This document shows, one piece after another, positions 1-7,887 of a stretch of 64,000 bases of DNA (within the stretch, counting starts at the first letter, position 1; every line of letters starts with the position of its first letter). The notes below the pieces were generated by a model. It was given only the letters and a program-made list of their open reading frames with translations, had not been told where the DNA came from and ran no database searches. The position numbers and the translations under genes were made by a program. The stretch comes from Phragmitibacter flavus. Lineage in GTDB: Bacteria; Verrucomicrobiota; Verrucomicrobiia; Verrucomicrobiales; Verrucomicrobiaceae. The stretch lies in assembly GCF_005780165.1 (NCBI RefSeq), contig NZ_VAUV01000001.1, positions 186,001-250,000 of the forward strand. Direction: 5' to 3'.

Positions 1-132
1 ATTGGCGGACAGATCATCGTGAAGGATCTGGTTACCGGCAAACTGCTTCACCTTCCCGTCCTGGGTTGGATCGCGATCACCGTGAGTCTGCTCAGCATGG
101 TGTTGATGTCGCGGGTGAAACCGGTGTCGTGA
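1..132 (+). CDS. C-terminal fragment of a membrane protein
   Basis: An open frame enters from the left edge and stops at TGA 130-132, giving 43 residues. The tail contains one hydrophobic helix (VLGWIAITVSLLSMVLMS) followed by a short basic end. This fits the last transmembrane segment of a transporter or other polytopic protein, but the family cannot be named from so little. It converges on rsuA, with a palindromic repeat between the two genes. Confidence 0.5.
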   Translation: MGGQIIVKDLVTGKLLHLPVLGWIAITVSLLSMVLMSRVKPVS

Positions 133-137
133 TCGAA

Positions 138-208
138 AAGAAAGTAGAAGGCTCGTCCCCGAGCCCTGTTCCATCATGCAAGGCCCGGGACGGGCCTTCT
201 ACTTTCTT
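138..208. repeat. REP/REPIN-like palindrome, copy 1 (likely bidirectional terminator)
   Basis: Two inverted arms, AAAGTAGAAGGCTCGTCCC and GGGACGGGCCTTCTACTTT, are separated by about 30 bases. A second copy with nearly the same arms lies at 25966-26034. Both copies sit between convergent genes, so the RNA hairpin could end transcription from either side. The right arm contains the last codons and the TAG stop of rsuA (199-201). Confidence 0.8.
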
Positions 209-900
209 AGCGCCAACTCGCGCTCCTCTTCACTCAGCTCGCGCCATGTCCCAACCGCCAGATCATCCGGCAACGCCAGTGCGCCGATGCGCTCACGATG
301 GAGGCTCACCACCCGGTTGCCAACGCGATGAAACATGCGTTTGATCTGATGATAGCGCCCCTCATGCAGCGTGACTCGTGCACGATGGCTTCCAAGAATC
401 TCCAGCTCCGCAGGCAGCGTATGAATGTCCTCCGTGTGAAAATAGAATCCTGCCGCAAAGGCCGCCACTGCCTCTGGAGCAATCACCTCCGCCATTTCCA
501 CCAAATACGACTTGGGCACCTTATGATGCGGATCCATCAACCGTTTTGACCACCGACCATCATTGGTCAAAAGCAGCAATCCTGAACTCGCCCGATCCAG
601 TCGACCCGCCAGATGCAGGGACCCTTTGTCTGGATCGTCGATCAAATCCATCACCGTTGGATGTTGCGGGTCCGACGTTGCGCTCAAATAACCCGTCGGT
701 TTGTGCAGAATCACATACAGCGACCGCACCTCTTCCTGAATACAGACCCCCTCCAGCTCCACGCGCATGAAACGATCCACCTCCCAGCGGCTGTCGCGAA
801 TGACCACCCCATCCACGCTCACCCTGCCAGTCGCAATCCAGCGATGCGCCGCCGTGCGACCGGCAGAATCATGACTGGCAACCAGGCGATCAAGCTTCAT
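199..900 (-). CDS. rsuA: 16S rRNA pseudouridine synthase, RsuA/RluB family
   Basis: This 233-aa protein isomerises a specific uridine to pseudouridine in ribosomal RNA. An N-terminal S4-like RNA-binding segment (about residues 1-60: KLDRLVA, AAHRWIATGRVSVDG) is followed by the catalytic domain. The family motif GRLDRASSGLLLLTNDG carries the catalytic Asp, and the later GRYHQIKRMF motif is also typical. The length matches RsuA (about 230 aa). RsuA itself acts on 16S U516; RluB/E/F relatives act on 23S RNA, so the exact target is inferred. It starts at ATG 900-898. The stop codon lies inside a palindromic repeat arm, so the final Arg-Lys is repeat-encoded. Confidence 0.88.
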   Translation of the reverse strand: MKLDRLVASHDSAGRTAAHRWIATGRVSVDGVVIRDSRWEVDRFMRVELEGVCIQEEVRSLYVILHKPTGYLSATSDPQHPTVMDLIDDPDKGSLHLAGRLDRASSGLLLLTNDGRWSKRLMDPHHKVPKSYLVEMAEVIAPEAVAAFAAGFYFHTEDIHTLPAELEILGSHRARVTLHEGRYHQIKRMFHRVGNRVVSLHRERIGALALPDDLAVGTWRELSEEERELALRK

Positions 901-996
901 ACCCGGCTACTGACGCCAAGATCTGACCAGTTTCTACCATGAAATCTCCCTTGTGAGCCTTGCATGTGTTCTTATCTGCATCAATCTTTGGGCCTC

Positions 997-2484
997 ATGG
1001 CGGCACACGTTGGAATTGATCTCGGCACCACCTTATCCGGCCTCGCCTACTTGAAGGCTGATGGCACCCCAGAAATCGTCCCCAATTGTGACGGCGAACG
1101 CCTCACCCCATCCGTCGTTTACTTCGAACAGAAAGAGAGCGTCAAACTGGTCGGCACGCCCGCCCGCAATGGCGGCGATCCGGAACGCACCGTGTTCCAG
1201 ATCAAACGCCACATGGACGATCCCGATTACTCCGTCGAGTTCGACGGGCACCGCTGGACTCCGTCAGAAATCTCCGCGCTCATCCTCAGCAAACTGAAAC
1301 AAGATTGCTCGAGGATCATTGGCGCGATCAAGGACGTCATCATCACCGTTCCCGCCAACTACAACGAGCTCGCCCGCAAAAGCACCATCGCCGCCGCCGA
1401 AATGGCCGGCATGAACGTGACCCGCCTCGTCAACGAACCCACCGCCGCCGCTCTTTACTACGCCTACCGCCACCATTCCCGCGGACGTGTTCTCGTCTTC
1501 GACCTCGGAGGCGGCACATTGGATGTCACCATCCTCGACATCGACTTCAACAACATCCGCATCATCACCAGCGAAGGCGCACGCCATCTCGGCGGCGGCC
1601 ATATTGACGATCTGCTGCTCGAACTCTACAGCGAGCAATACCGGCAGCATCTCAACACCGAACTCTACACCAACGAGCGCCAGCGCCGCCGCATTTTGCA
1701 GTCCATCGAAGACTCCAAAAAGATGCTCAGCAAACTGCGAAACATCCAGGACACCATCAGCAACAGCACCCACGGCAACGTCGCCATTGATCTCAGTCGC
1801 GAGACCTTCGAGACCATCATCTCACGCCTCCTCACCCGCGCCGTCATGCTCGTCGAGCAAACCCTCGACAGCGCCAAACTCAAACCCGGCGACATCGATC
1901 ATGTGGTGCTCGTCGGCGGCTCCACCCGCATTCCGAAGGTCAAAGCTGTCCTGCACAAGTTCTTCGGCAAAGCGCCCGAATTCTGCGGCAATGTCGACGA
2001 AGCCGTCGCCCTCGGCGCCGCCCTCTTCGCCCGCCACGCCGCCAACATTCAGGAAGTCTGCAACCACAGCTACGGCACCCTCGCCTACATCGTGAACGCC
2101 CGCACCGGCGAGGAAGGCATCCAAAATTCCATCGTCATCCCGAAGAACACTCCACTCCCGTGTTCTTTCGCCGAGATCTACACCACCTCCGAAGCCAATG
2201 AGCAGGAGATTCATGTCGACATCACCCAGGGCGAAGACAGCGATCCACGTTACATTGATGTCATCGGCCGCCTTACTTTGGACGTTCCCCCGGGTCGTCC
2301 GGCCGGATGCGAAATCAAGGTCACTTTCAGCTACGATGAAAACCAGCGCGTGCGCGCCATGGTGCTTGACCGTCAGACGGGCCTGAGCAAAGAAATTGCG
2401 GTAAATTACAAAGGCAAAGGCATCCTCACCGACGAAGAACTCGAAAACCGTGGAACCATGCTGCGACAGTTGCGCATCGAATAA
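997..2484 (+). CDS. Short Hsp70-family (DnaK-like) chaperone lacking the lid
   Basis: This is an ATP-dependent Hsp70-type protein of about 495 aa. The nucleotide-binding domain is complete to the eye: phosphate loop 1 VGIDLGTTLSGLAYL, NEPTAAALYYAY, DLGGGTLDVTIL, and VVLVGGSTRIPKVK. A shortened beta substrate-binding region follows (TPLPCSFAEIYTT to VTFSYDENQRVRAMVLD). The protein ends where the helical lid of canonical DnaK (about 640 aa) would begin. The frame opens at 964, but the Met at 997 sits just before the conserved strand and is the preferred start. A proline-rich protein follows 42 bp downstream in the same direction and may be a partner. No DnaJ or GrpE gene is nearby, so this is not the housekeeping dnaK operon. 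Confidence 0.85.
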   Translation: MAAHVGIDLGTTLSGLAYLKADGTPEIVPNCDGERLTPSVVYFEQKESVKLVGTPARNGGDPERTVFQIKRHMDDPDYSVEFDGHRWTPSEISALILSKLKQDCSRIIGAIKDVIITVPANYNELARKSTIAAAEMAGMNVTRLVNEPTAAALYYAYRHHSRGRVLVFDLGGGTLDVTILDIDFNNIRIITSEGARHLGGGHIDDLLLELYSEQYRQHLNTELYTNERQRRRILQSIEDSKKMLSKLRNIQDTISNSTHGNVAIDLSRETFETIISRLLTRAVMLVEQTLDSAKLKPGDIDHVVLVGGSTRIPKVKAVLHKFFGKAPEFCGNVDEAVALGAALFARHAANIQEVCNHSYGTLAYIVNARTGEEGIQNSIVIPKNTPLPCSFAEIYTTSEANEQEIHVDITQGEDSDPRYIDVIGRLTLDVPPGRPAGCEIKVTFSYDENQRVRAMVLDRQTGLSKEIAVNYKGKGILTDEELENRGTMLRQLRIE

Positions 2485-2526
2485 CCGACCTGACCCAACC
2501 CCCCACAAATCCCCGCCCCTCCGCCG

Positions 2527-3147
2527 ATGACCATGTTCAACAAACTCAAATCCCTGTTCGACAGCCGGGCCGCCAAACTTCCGCTTGCTCCGCGGCCCGT
2601 CGCGACACCGCTCCACCGACCCCTTCCGACATCCAAGAGCAGTTCGCCGCCTCCCGCCGCGGCCGAATTGAAATCCGAGAGGACCACCTCCCCGCCAGTT
2701 TCTTTCCCCAGCAGTCCATCACCGGCACCTGTTTCCACACCGACTCCGACACCAACACCTCCGCCTAATCTAGCGCCAGCATCGCCGCCAAAACCCGCCG
2801 TTCCTGCCTCGCCCTCACCCGCTCCTGCGGAAGTCGCCAAACAGCCCGAAAAGAAACCCTCTTCCGCTGCTGAAGCTCCCAAGCCGGTCGCTCCGAAAGC
2901 TGCTTCAACCGCCGTCCCACCCGCCCCATCCAAAAAACCTAATCCTGCCGTTTTCACCCCGACGCCCGAGCAGCTTTGCAACATCAGTCCCAACATGACC
3001 CCTGAACAGGTGCGCCAACGACTGGCCATGCTTTACCGGCGTTACAATCATGCCTCCTCAAGCCTGAATGCCGGTCTGAGGGTCGAAGCCGAGGCAGCCC
3101 TAAACGCCATTGTTGCTGTTCGGGAAAAATATTTTGGCCCGGTTTGA
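2527..3147 (+). CDS. Proline/alanine-rich linker protein with short C-terminal helical domain
   Basis: The function is not recognised. The 206-aa protein has a short amphipathic start (MTMFNKLKSLFDS). A long low-complexity Pro/Ala/Ser/Thr/Lys segment covers about residues 20-145. The C-terminal 55-60 residues look folded (TPEQLCNISPNMTPEQVRQR, then a Tyr/Arg-rich helix ending EKYFGPV). The architecture suggests a tethered module on a flexible arm. It lies 42 bp after the short Hsp70 gene on the same strand, so co-expression and a client or cofactor role are plausible but only inferred. ATG codons at 2527 and 2533 are both possible starts. Confidence 0.6.
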   Translation: MTMFNKLKSLFDSRAAKLPLAPRPVATPLHRPLPTSKSSSPPPAAAELKSERTTSPPVSFPSSPSPAPVSTPTPTPTPPPNLAPASPPKPAVPASPSPAPAEVAKQPEKKPSSAAEAPKPVAPKAASTAVPPAPSKKPNPAVFTPTPEQLCNISPNMTPEQVRQRLAMLYRRYNHASSSLNAGLRVEAEAALNAIVAVREKYFGPV

Positions 3148-3282
3148 AAAAAATTGGCCCTGGGTTGCCATTTTTTGCATCTGAACACCGCATTGAACGC
3201 ATAAGTGGTGAGGCATATGTCTCGTCCACCAGTCTTCAGAATTTCATTGGTGACTCACCCTACGAAATTTTGAAACCATTGT

Positions 3283-4344
3283 ATGTTAGGTTGGTTTTCT
3301 CTAGAAGACACCCTTTCCAAATCACCCGTTTTTCCGACCTTGCCCCCTACTTTACCACGCATTGCCATCACCATGGGAGACCCCGCTGGAGTCGGCCCCG
3401 AAATCTGCCTTCGTGCCCTCGCCAGCGCAGAGATTCGCGAGATCGCCACAGCAGTCGTTTTCGGCGACGCCGCCGTGCTTCGGCATTGCGCGGCCGTGAC
3501 TGGGCTTCCTGAGCCACGCTGCATCGTTCGTGAAGCGCGCTGGTCCCAAAATTTTGCCAGCCTGAATGAGCCCGCCGTGCTCGATTTGCCCGGCTTCAAT
3601 GCCACCGACTTCAACCCTGGCACTGTCAGCGGCAGCACCGGTGCCGCCGCCTATCGATACATTCAAAAAAGCATCACCGCTGCGGTTGACCTCGAAGTCC
3701 AGGCCGTCGTGACCGCCCCCATCAACAAGGAGGCTCTTCGCGCTGCCGGTATTGATTTCCCTGGTCACACCGAAATTTTTGCCAGCGCCACCCGAGCCCG
3801 ACGCGCCTGCATGTTTCAATTTAGCAAGGAAGTCTGCGCCAGTTTTGTCACTGTCCACGTTGGTTACAGCGAAGTTCCCGCCCTCATCAGCACCGACCGC
3901 ATCCTCGACGTCATCGAACTCACTGCCGCCGCCCTGCAACGCATCCATGGTCGGCCCCCGAGGCTTGCCGTGCTCGGTCTCAATCCCCATGCCGGTGAAC
4001 ACGGCCTTTTCGGCAACCGCGAAGAAGAGCGTTTCATCATCCCTGCCATCCAAACCGCCCGTCAGCGCGGTTATGAGATCGAAGGCCCGCTCCCACCCGA
4101 CACCGCCTTCATCCCTGCCAAACGAAGAGTCATCGACGGCTTCATCTGCATGTATCACGACCAGGGCCACATCCCTTTGAAAGCCCTTGCGTTTGATAGC
4201 GCTGTCAACACCACCCTCGGCCTTCCCATCGTGCGCACCAGCGTCGACCACGGCACCGCCTGCGACATCGCCTGGCAGGCCAAGGCTGACCCCGGCAGTC
4301 TGTTCGCCGCCATCAAGCTCGCCGCAAAACTGTCTGCTTCCTGA
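3283..4344 (+). CDS. pdxA: 4-hydroxythreonine-4-phosphate dehydrogenase PdxA
   Basis: PdxA performs the NAD-dependent oxidation of 4-phosphohydroxy-L-threonine in the deoxyxylulose-5-phosphate-dependent route to pyridoxal phosphate (vitamin B6). Visible family signatures are ITMGDPAGVGPE near the N terminus, VTAPINKEAL, the metal-ligand region FPGHTEIFA, and MYHDQGHIPLKALAFD, whose His and Asp residues bind the divalent metal. VNTTLGLPIVRTSVDHGTA closes the active site. The frame gives 353 aa, about 20 more than typical PdxA. The first ATG (3283) adds a non-conserved leader, and a TTG near 3340 could be the true start. No other B6 gene is adjacent. Confidence 0.92.
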   Translation: MLGWFSLEDTLSKSPVFPTLPPTLPRIAITMGDPAGVGPEICLRALASAEIREIATAVVFGDAAVLRHCAAVTGLPEPRCIVREARWSQNFASLNEPAVLDLPGFNATDFNPGTVSGSTGAAAYRYIQKSITAAVDLEVQAVVTAPINKEALRAAGIDFPGHTEIFASATRARRACMFQFSKEVCASFVTVHVGYSEVPALISTDRILDVIELTAAALQRIHGRPPRLAVLGLNPHAGEHGLFGNREEERFIIPAIQTARQRGYEIEGPLPPDTAFIPAKRRVIDGFICMYHDQGHIPLKALAFDSAVNTTLGLPIVRTSVDHGTACDIAWQAKADPGSLFAAIKLAAKLSAS

Positions 4345-4587
4345 CCACCCAAACTCTGGCACTCCCGACTTTGGCAGCCGGAAATTTTCTCTCCTGCCAA
4401 ATCAGCCCGGGCATCATTGGGTCGTTCCTATCACCCCAATCACCTGATGATGAAGTGTGTTCACCCGGACAGGCTTGCCCATCATTTTTGTTAACGCAGC
4501 TTATCGCCAAACATTCGGGGTTTCGTGCTCAACTACTCCAGGTATAGTTCGCCCAGGGTTCAATCCATCCGCGACACCAAATCGTCT

Positions 4588-7500
4588 ATGCCGAAGAAAT
4601 CTCATTGCATCGTCACGCCGGAATTCCTGGGACCAACCGGAGACGGGGAAATCGGAAAATACTGCCATCATCTCATGAGACTCTTGAGGCAGCTGGAGAG
4701 CGAAGTGACGATTGTGTTCACCGGTTCCTTTGAAAAAGGGGATGCCGATCACTGGTTGCGGCACTTTCGCGATCAACATGGGGTGGAGTTTTACACCATT
4801 GTGTTGCCCGAAAACCGGATTCATTGGAACTCAGGCTTTTCCTTCAACCTCAATAGCCGGGCCGTGGCTGAATTTCTAGAAGGCCGTCAATTTGATGCCA
4901 TCCACTTCCAACAATGGCAGGGCAACGGATTCATCCCCATGCAGCGTCGGCGCAACTTGGGCACGCTGCCTGAGGCGGTGGTAACCATCACCTTGCACAG
5001 CAGTTCCGAGTGGTTGGCCGAGGAAAGTCAAAACTTGCGCCGTGGTTCGGTTGAAAATTTGCTGGAAGGCTACTGCGAGCGTTATGCCGTCGAACATGCC
5101 GACTTAGTCATCAGCCCGACGATGCATCTGATTGACAGGGCGATTTCCTCAGGTTGGAAATTGCCGGAGAGTCGGGCACTGCTGCCCTGTTTCATTGATG
5201 TTTTGCCATGGGCAGTCATCCCCGAAGGCATTCCCGACGAATTGATCTACTACGGTCGACTCGAAACGAGCAAAGGATTGGAAGTGTTTGCTGGTGCCCT
5301 GCGCAACCTCGTCTCGCATTCGGCCCAAGCAGGAGCCAGCAAGCGCAAGGTCACTTTCCTCGGCAAGCCCGGCATCGTGAAAAATAAACGCGCCGCCTTG
5401 GATTTCCTCGCTGAGCTTGAAGATGAGCTGCGGATTGCATTCCAAATAACAGTCGAGAGTGATCTCGATTACCCTGCCTGTCAGGATTACTTGTCCGACC
5501 ACCCATCCGCCCTCGTGGTCATTGCGCCGTTGCAAGACAGCCATCCCTTCACCGTCCTTGAGTGCCTGCAGCAGGGGAGTCGCTTCATCGCCAGTCGCAT
5601 CGGCGGCATTCCGGAAATGATGGCCGATGACAGCTGCCTGTTTGAACCCACCGAGCCGGACTTGACTGCCAAACTGCTGGAAAAACTCCAACAGCCCGGC
5701 GGCGCAACCGCAGCAGCTTATTCATCCGCCACCTTGCGGGAGCAGTGGCGTCAACTGCTTGAAGACACCCTGCCGGAAATCCATCGTCACAAGGCCACGC
5801 CCGCCATCTCCGTGGCTGCCCGTGATGGCGCTGCAAAACGGGTGACCATTTGCGTTCCGCACTACAACCACGGGGACTACCTTGGCGACTTGCTGGACTC
5901 CTTGGAAAAGCAGACGTCCAATGATTTTACGGTCATTGCGGTGGACGACGGTTCCACCTGCGAATTCTCGCGTGCTGCTTTCGCCCGCCACGCCGACCGT
6001 CATCGCGACAAAGGATGGCGGTTCCTCACCAAGCCCAACGGCGGCATCGGCCACACCCGCAACGATGCCGCCCGCCACGCGCAGACCGATCTCCTTATCT
6101 TCATGGATGCCGACAACGCCGCCCGGCCCGCCATGGTGAAAACCTTTCTGGACGCCATCGACCGCTCCGGCTGCGACTGCCTCACCAGTCACTTTCTCGC
6201 TTTTCCTGACGAGGCGAAACCCTCCACCGACAACGCCTGTTATGGCCACATGCCTGTGGGCCCCTGCCTTGAAGCCGGAATGCTCATCAATGTCTTTGGA
6301 GACGCCAATTGCATCATCCGAAAAACCGCTTATGACGCCGTTGGCGGTTTTACCGAAGACCGCAACACGTCTTACGAGGATTGGGAATTGTTCGCACGCC
6401 TTGCCCTCAAAGGATACAGACTCGATGTCGTCCCCGAGATTCTTTTTCTCTATCGCCATGCGGCAGGCGGTTTCAGCCGCGCAACTTCGCTTTACGCCAA
6501 TCACCTTCGTGCCATGCGGCCTTACCTGGAAGCACTTCCCGACTGGCAGCGTCGTGCCTTCCTTGCACTGGCTGGCTGCGAATCTCCCATTGCTCCCGAA
6601 AGCCAGATCGCCATGGAGCGCCAAACCACCATCGAGCGTCTCCAGAGCCGCCTCCACAAATTCGAGGCACGTCAGGTCGAGTTGAAATCCAAACTCCAGG
6701 AGGCCAGGTCCAAACTGAACGTTGGTAATGAACGCCATGGCAGCAAACCTCGTGGCCTACGGCGCATCGGCAGAACCCTCAAGAAGTTTTTTCCGCATCA
6801 GGTATTTGGATTGGCAGCGGTGAAAGAAAAATCAGAGGCAGGTTCGCCGCATTCACGAACGAATAAATCCTTGCAAGTCGACTCACGTCCTTCAACCGCT
6901 CCAGCGACGACGTTCCAACCAAATCAAGCGGGCCGGACCGCCATGGTGGTGGCCAGATATGCTGAAGATCTCTCATGGCTAAATTCCGTGCCTGGCAACA
7001 TTGAGATATTCGTCATCAACAAAGGAAAACCGATGGCCGCGAATGATTTCCAGCGGTCCGGCGTCCGTGTCATGAAAAGAACAAACCTTGGACGCGAGGC
7101 TGACAGTTACCTGGGTTTTATCGAGGGTGACTACCACCAAGGTTACGACAAAATCATCTTCACCCAAGGCGATCCATTCACACACAATCCAGATTTCCTT
7201 TCCCTCTTGTCCGAGAACGCCCATTGGTCCAATCCGCAACCCCTTGGCTGCCAGTGGTTGACCAAGAAATCGTTGCCTCCACAACATTTGATCGATTCAG
7301 AAACAGAGGACTGGATCAATGGATACAAGGTAAGAAAGGAGTTGTTCTCTCTGTTCACCTTGGGAACACTGCGCTACAAGGATCGAGGGATTCTTTACGT
7401 GCTTGATGAATATCTCCGATTCCATGAATCGCCACATGGGACAAATATCGCAGAGCACTTTTTCTCCACCGTGGGTCTTGCTGACCATGCGGAGCGGGCA

Positions 7501-7740
7501 GCCCGATCTGACATGGGTGTGTTTACTTTCAGTGCGTTGTTCTCAGTAGGAACCGACCTTATCGCCCGGCTGCCTAAAGATTCCGTGGTCCGCATGAGAC
7601 AGTTATGCCAGAAGAACCCTATCCACGCTTACATTCTGGAACGTCTATGGCTCCATCTGTTTGACTATCCGTTTGTAACTACAGCAAAAAATGCGCCCTC
7701 GAACGAAAACGATGGCTCATCCATTTCTTGCCTTCGATAA
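4588..7740 (+). CDS. Trimodular glycosyltransferase: GT4 + GT2 + DUF3431-like
   Basis: A large cytoplasmic sugar-transferase-type protein of about 1050 aa. Residues 1-400 resemble a GT4/GT-B enzyme, with a donor-site region containing LIYYGRLETSKGLEVF and a SRIGGIPEMM loop. From about residue 415 a GT2/GT-A domain begins (VTICVPHYNHGDYLGDLLDS), with VDDGS, a DxD-like FMDADN and NTSYEDWELFARL. A charged coiled coil (about 672-711) leads to a C-terminal DUF3431-like domain (VVARYAEDLSWLNS, GREADSYLGFI, FTQGDPFTHN). The open frame begins with GTG at 4525; the ATG at 4588 sits just before conserved sequence and is preferred. It heads a run of co-oriented envelope genes. The acceptor is unknown, probably a surface polysaccharide or glycoprotein. 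Confidence 0.8.
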   Translation: MPKKSHCIVTPEFLGPTGDGEIGKYCHHLMRLLRQLESEVTIVFTGSFEKGDADHWLRHFRDQHGVEFYTIVLPENRIHWNSGFSFNLNSRAVAEFLEGRQFDAIHFQQWQGNGFIPMQRRRNLGTLPEAVVTITLHSSSEWLAEESQNLRRGSVENLLEGYCERYAVEHADLVISPTMHLIDRAISSGWKLPESRALLPCFIDVLPWAVIPEGIPDELIYYGRLETSKGLEVFAGALRNLVSHSAQAGASKRKVTFLGKPGIVKNKRAALDFLAELEDELRIAFQITVESDLDYPACQDYLSDHPSALVVIAPLQDSHPFTVLECLQQGSRFIASRIGGIPEMMADDSCLFEPTEPDLTAKLLEKLQQPGGATAAAYSSATLREQWRQLLEDTLPEIHRHKATPAISVAARDGAAKRVTICVPHYNHGDYLGDLLDSLEKQTSNDFTVIAVDDGSTCEFSRAAFARHADRHRDKGWRFLTKPNGGIGHTRNDAARHAQTDLLIFMDADNAARPAMVKTFLDAIDRSGCDCLTSHFLAFPDEAKPSTDNACYGHMPVGPCLEAGMLINVFGDANCIIRKTAYDAVGGFTEDRNTSYEDWELFARLALKGYRLDVVPEILFLYRHAAGGFSRATSLYANHLRAMRPYLEALPDWQRRAFLALAGCESPIAPESQIAMERQTTIERLQSRLHKFEARQVELKSKLQEARSKLNVGNERHGSKPRGLRRIGRTLKKFFPHQVFGLAAVKEKSEAGSPHSRTNKSLQVDSRPSTAPATTFQPNQAGRTAMVVARYAEDLSWLNSVPGNIEIFVINKGKPMAANDFQRSGVRVMKRTNLGREADSYLGFIEGDYHQGYDKIIFTQGDPFTHNPDFLSLLSENAHWSNPQPLGCQWLTKKSLPPQHLIDSETEDWINGYKVRKELFSLFTLGTLRYKDRGILYVLDEYLRFHESPHGTNIAEHFFSTVGLADHAERAARSDMGVFTFSALFSVGTDLIARLPKDSVVRMRQLCQKNPIHAYILERLWLHLFDYPFVTTAKNAPSNENDGSSISCLR

Positions 7741-7887
7741 GGAGGAGTGGCTGTCGGTCACTGTCACCTGCTCAAGTCTGCATTCCAGCTTGAGATTTTA
7801 GACAAAAACCAGCATAGGGGGCCAGGGTTATTGGTCTTGCCATCTCCAGAAAGCTGCGGATCATCACGCCGGAAAAGTTATCTTTCC

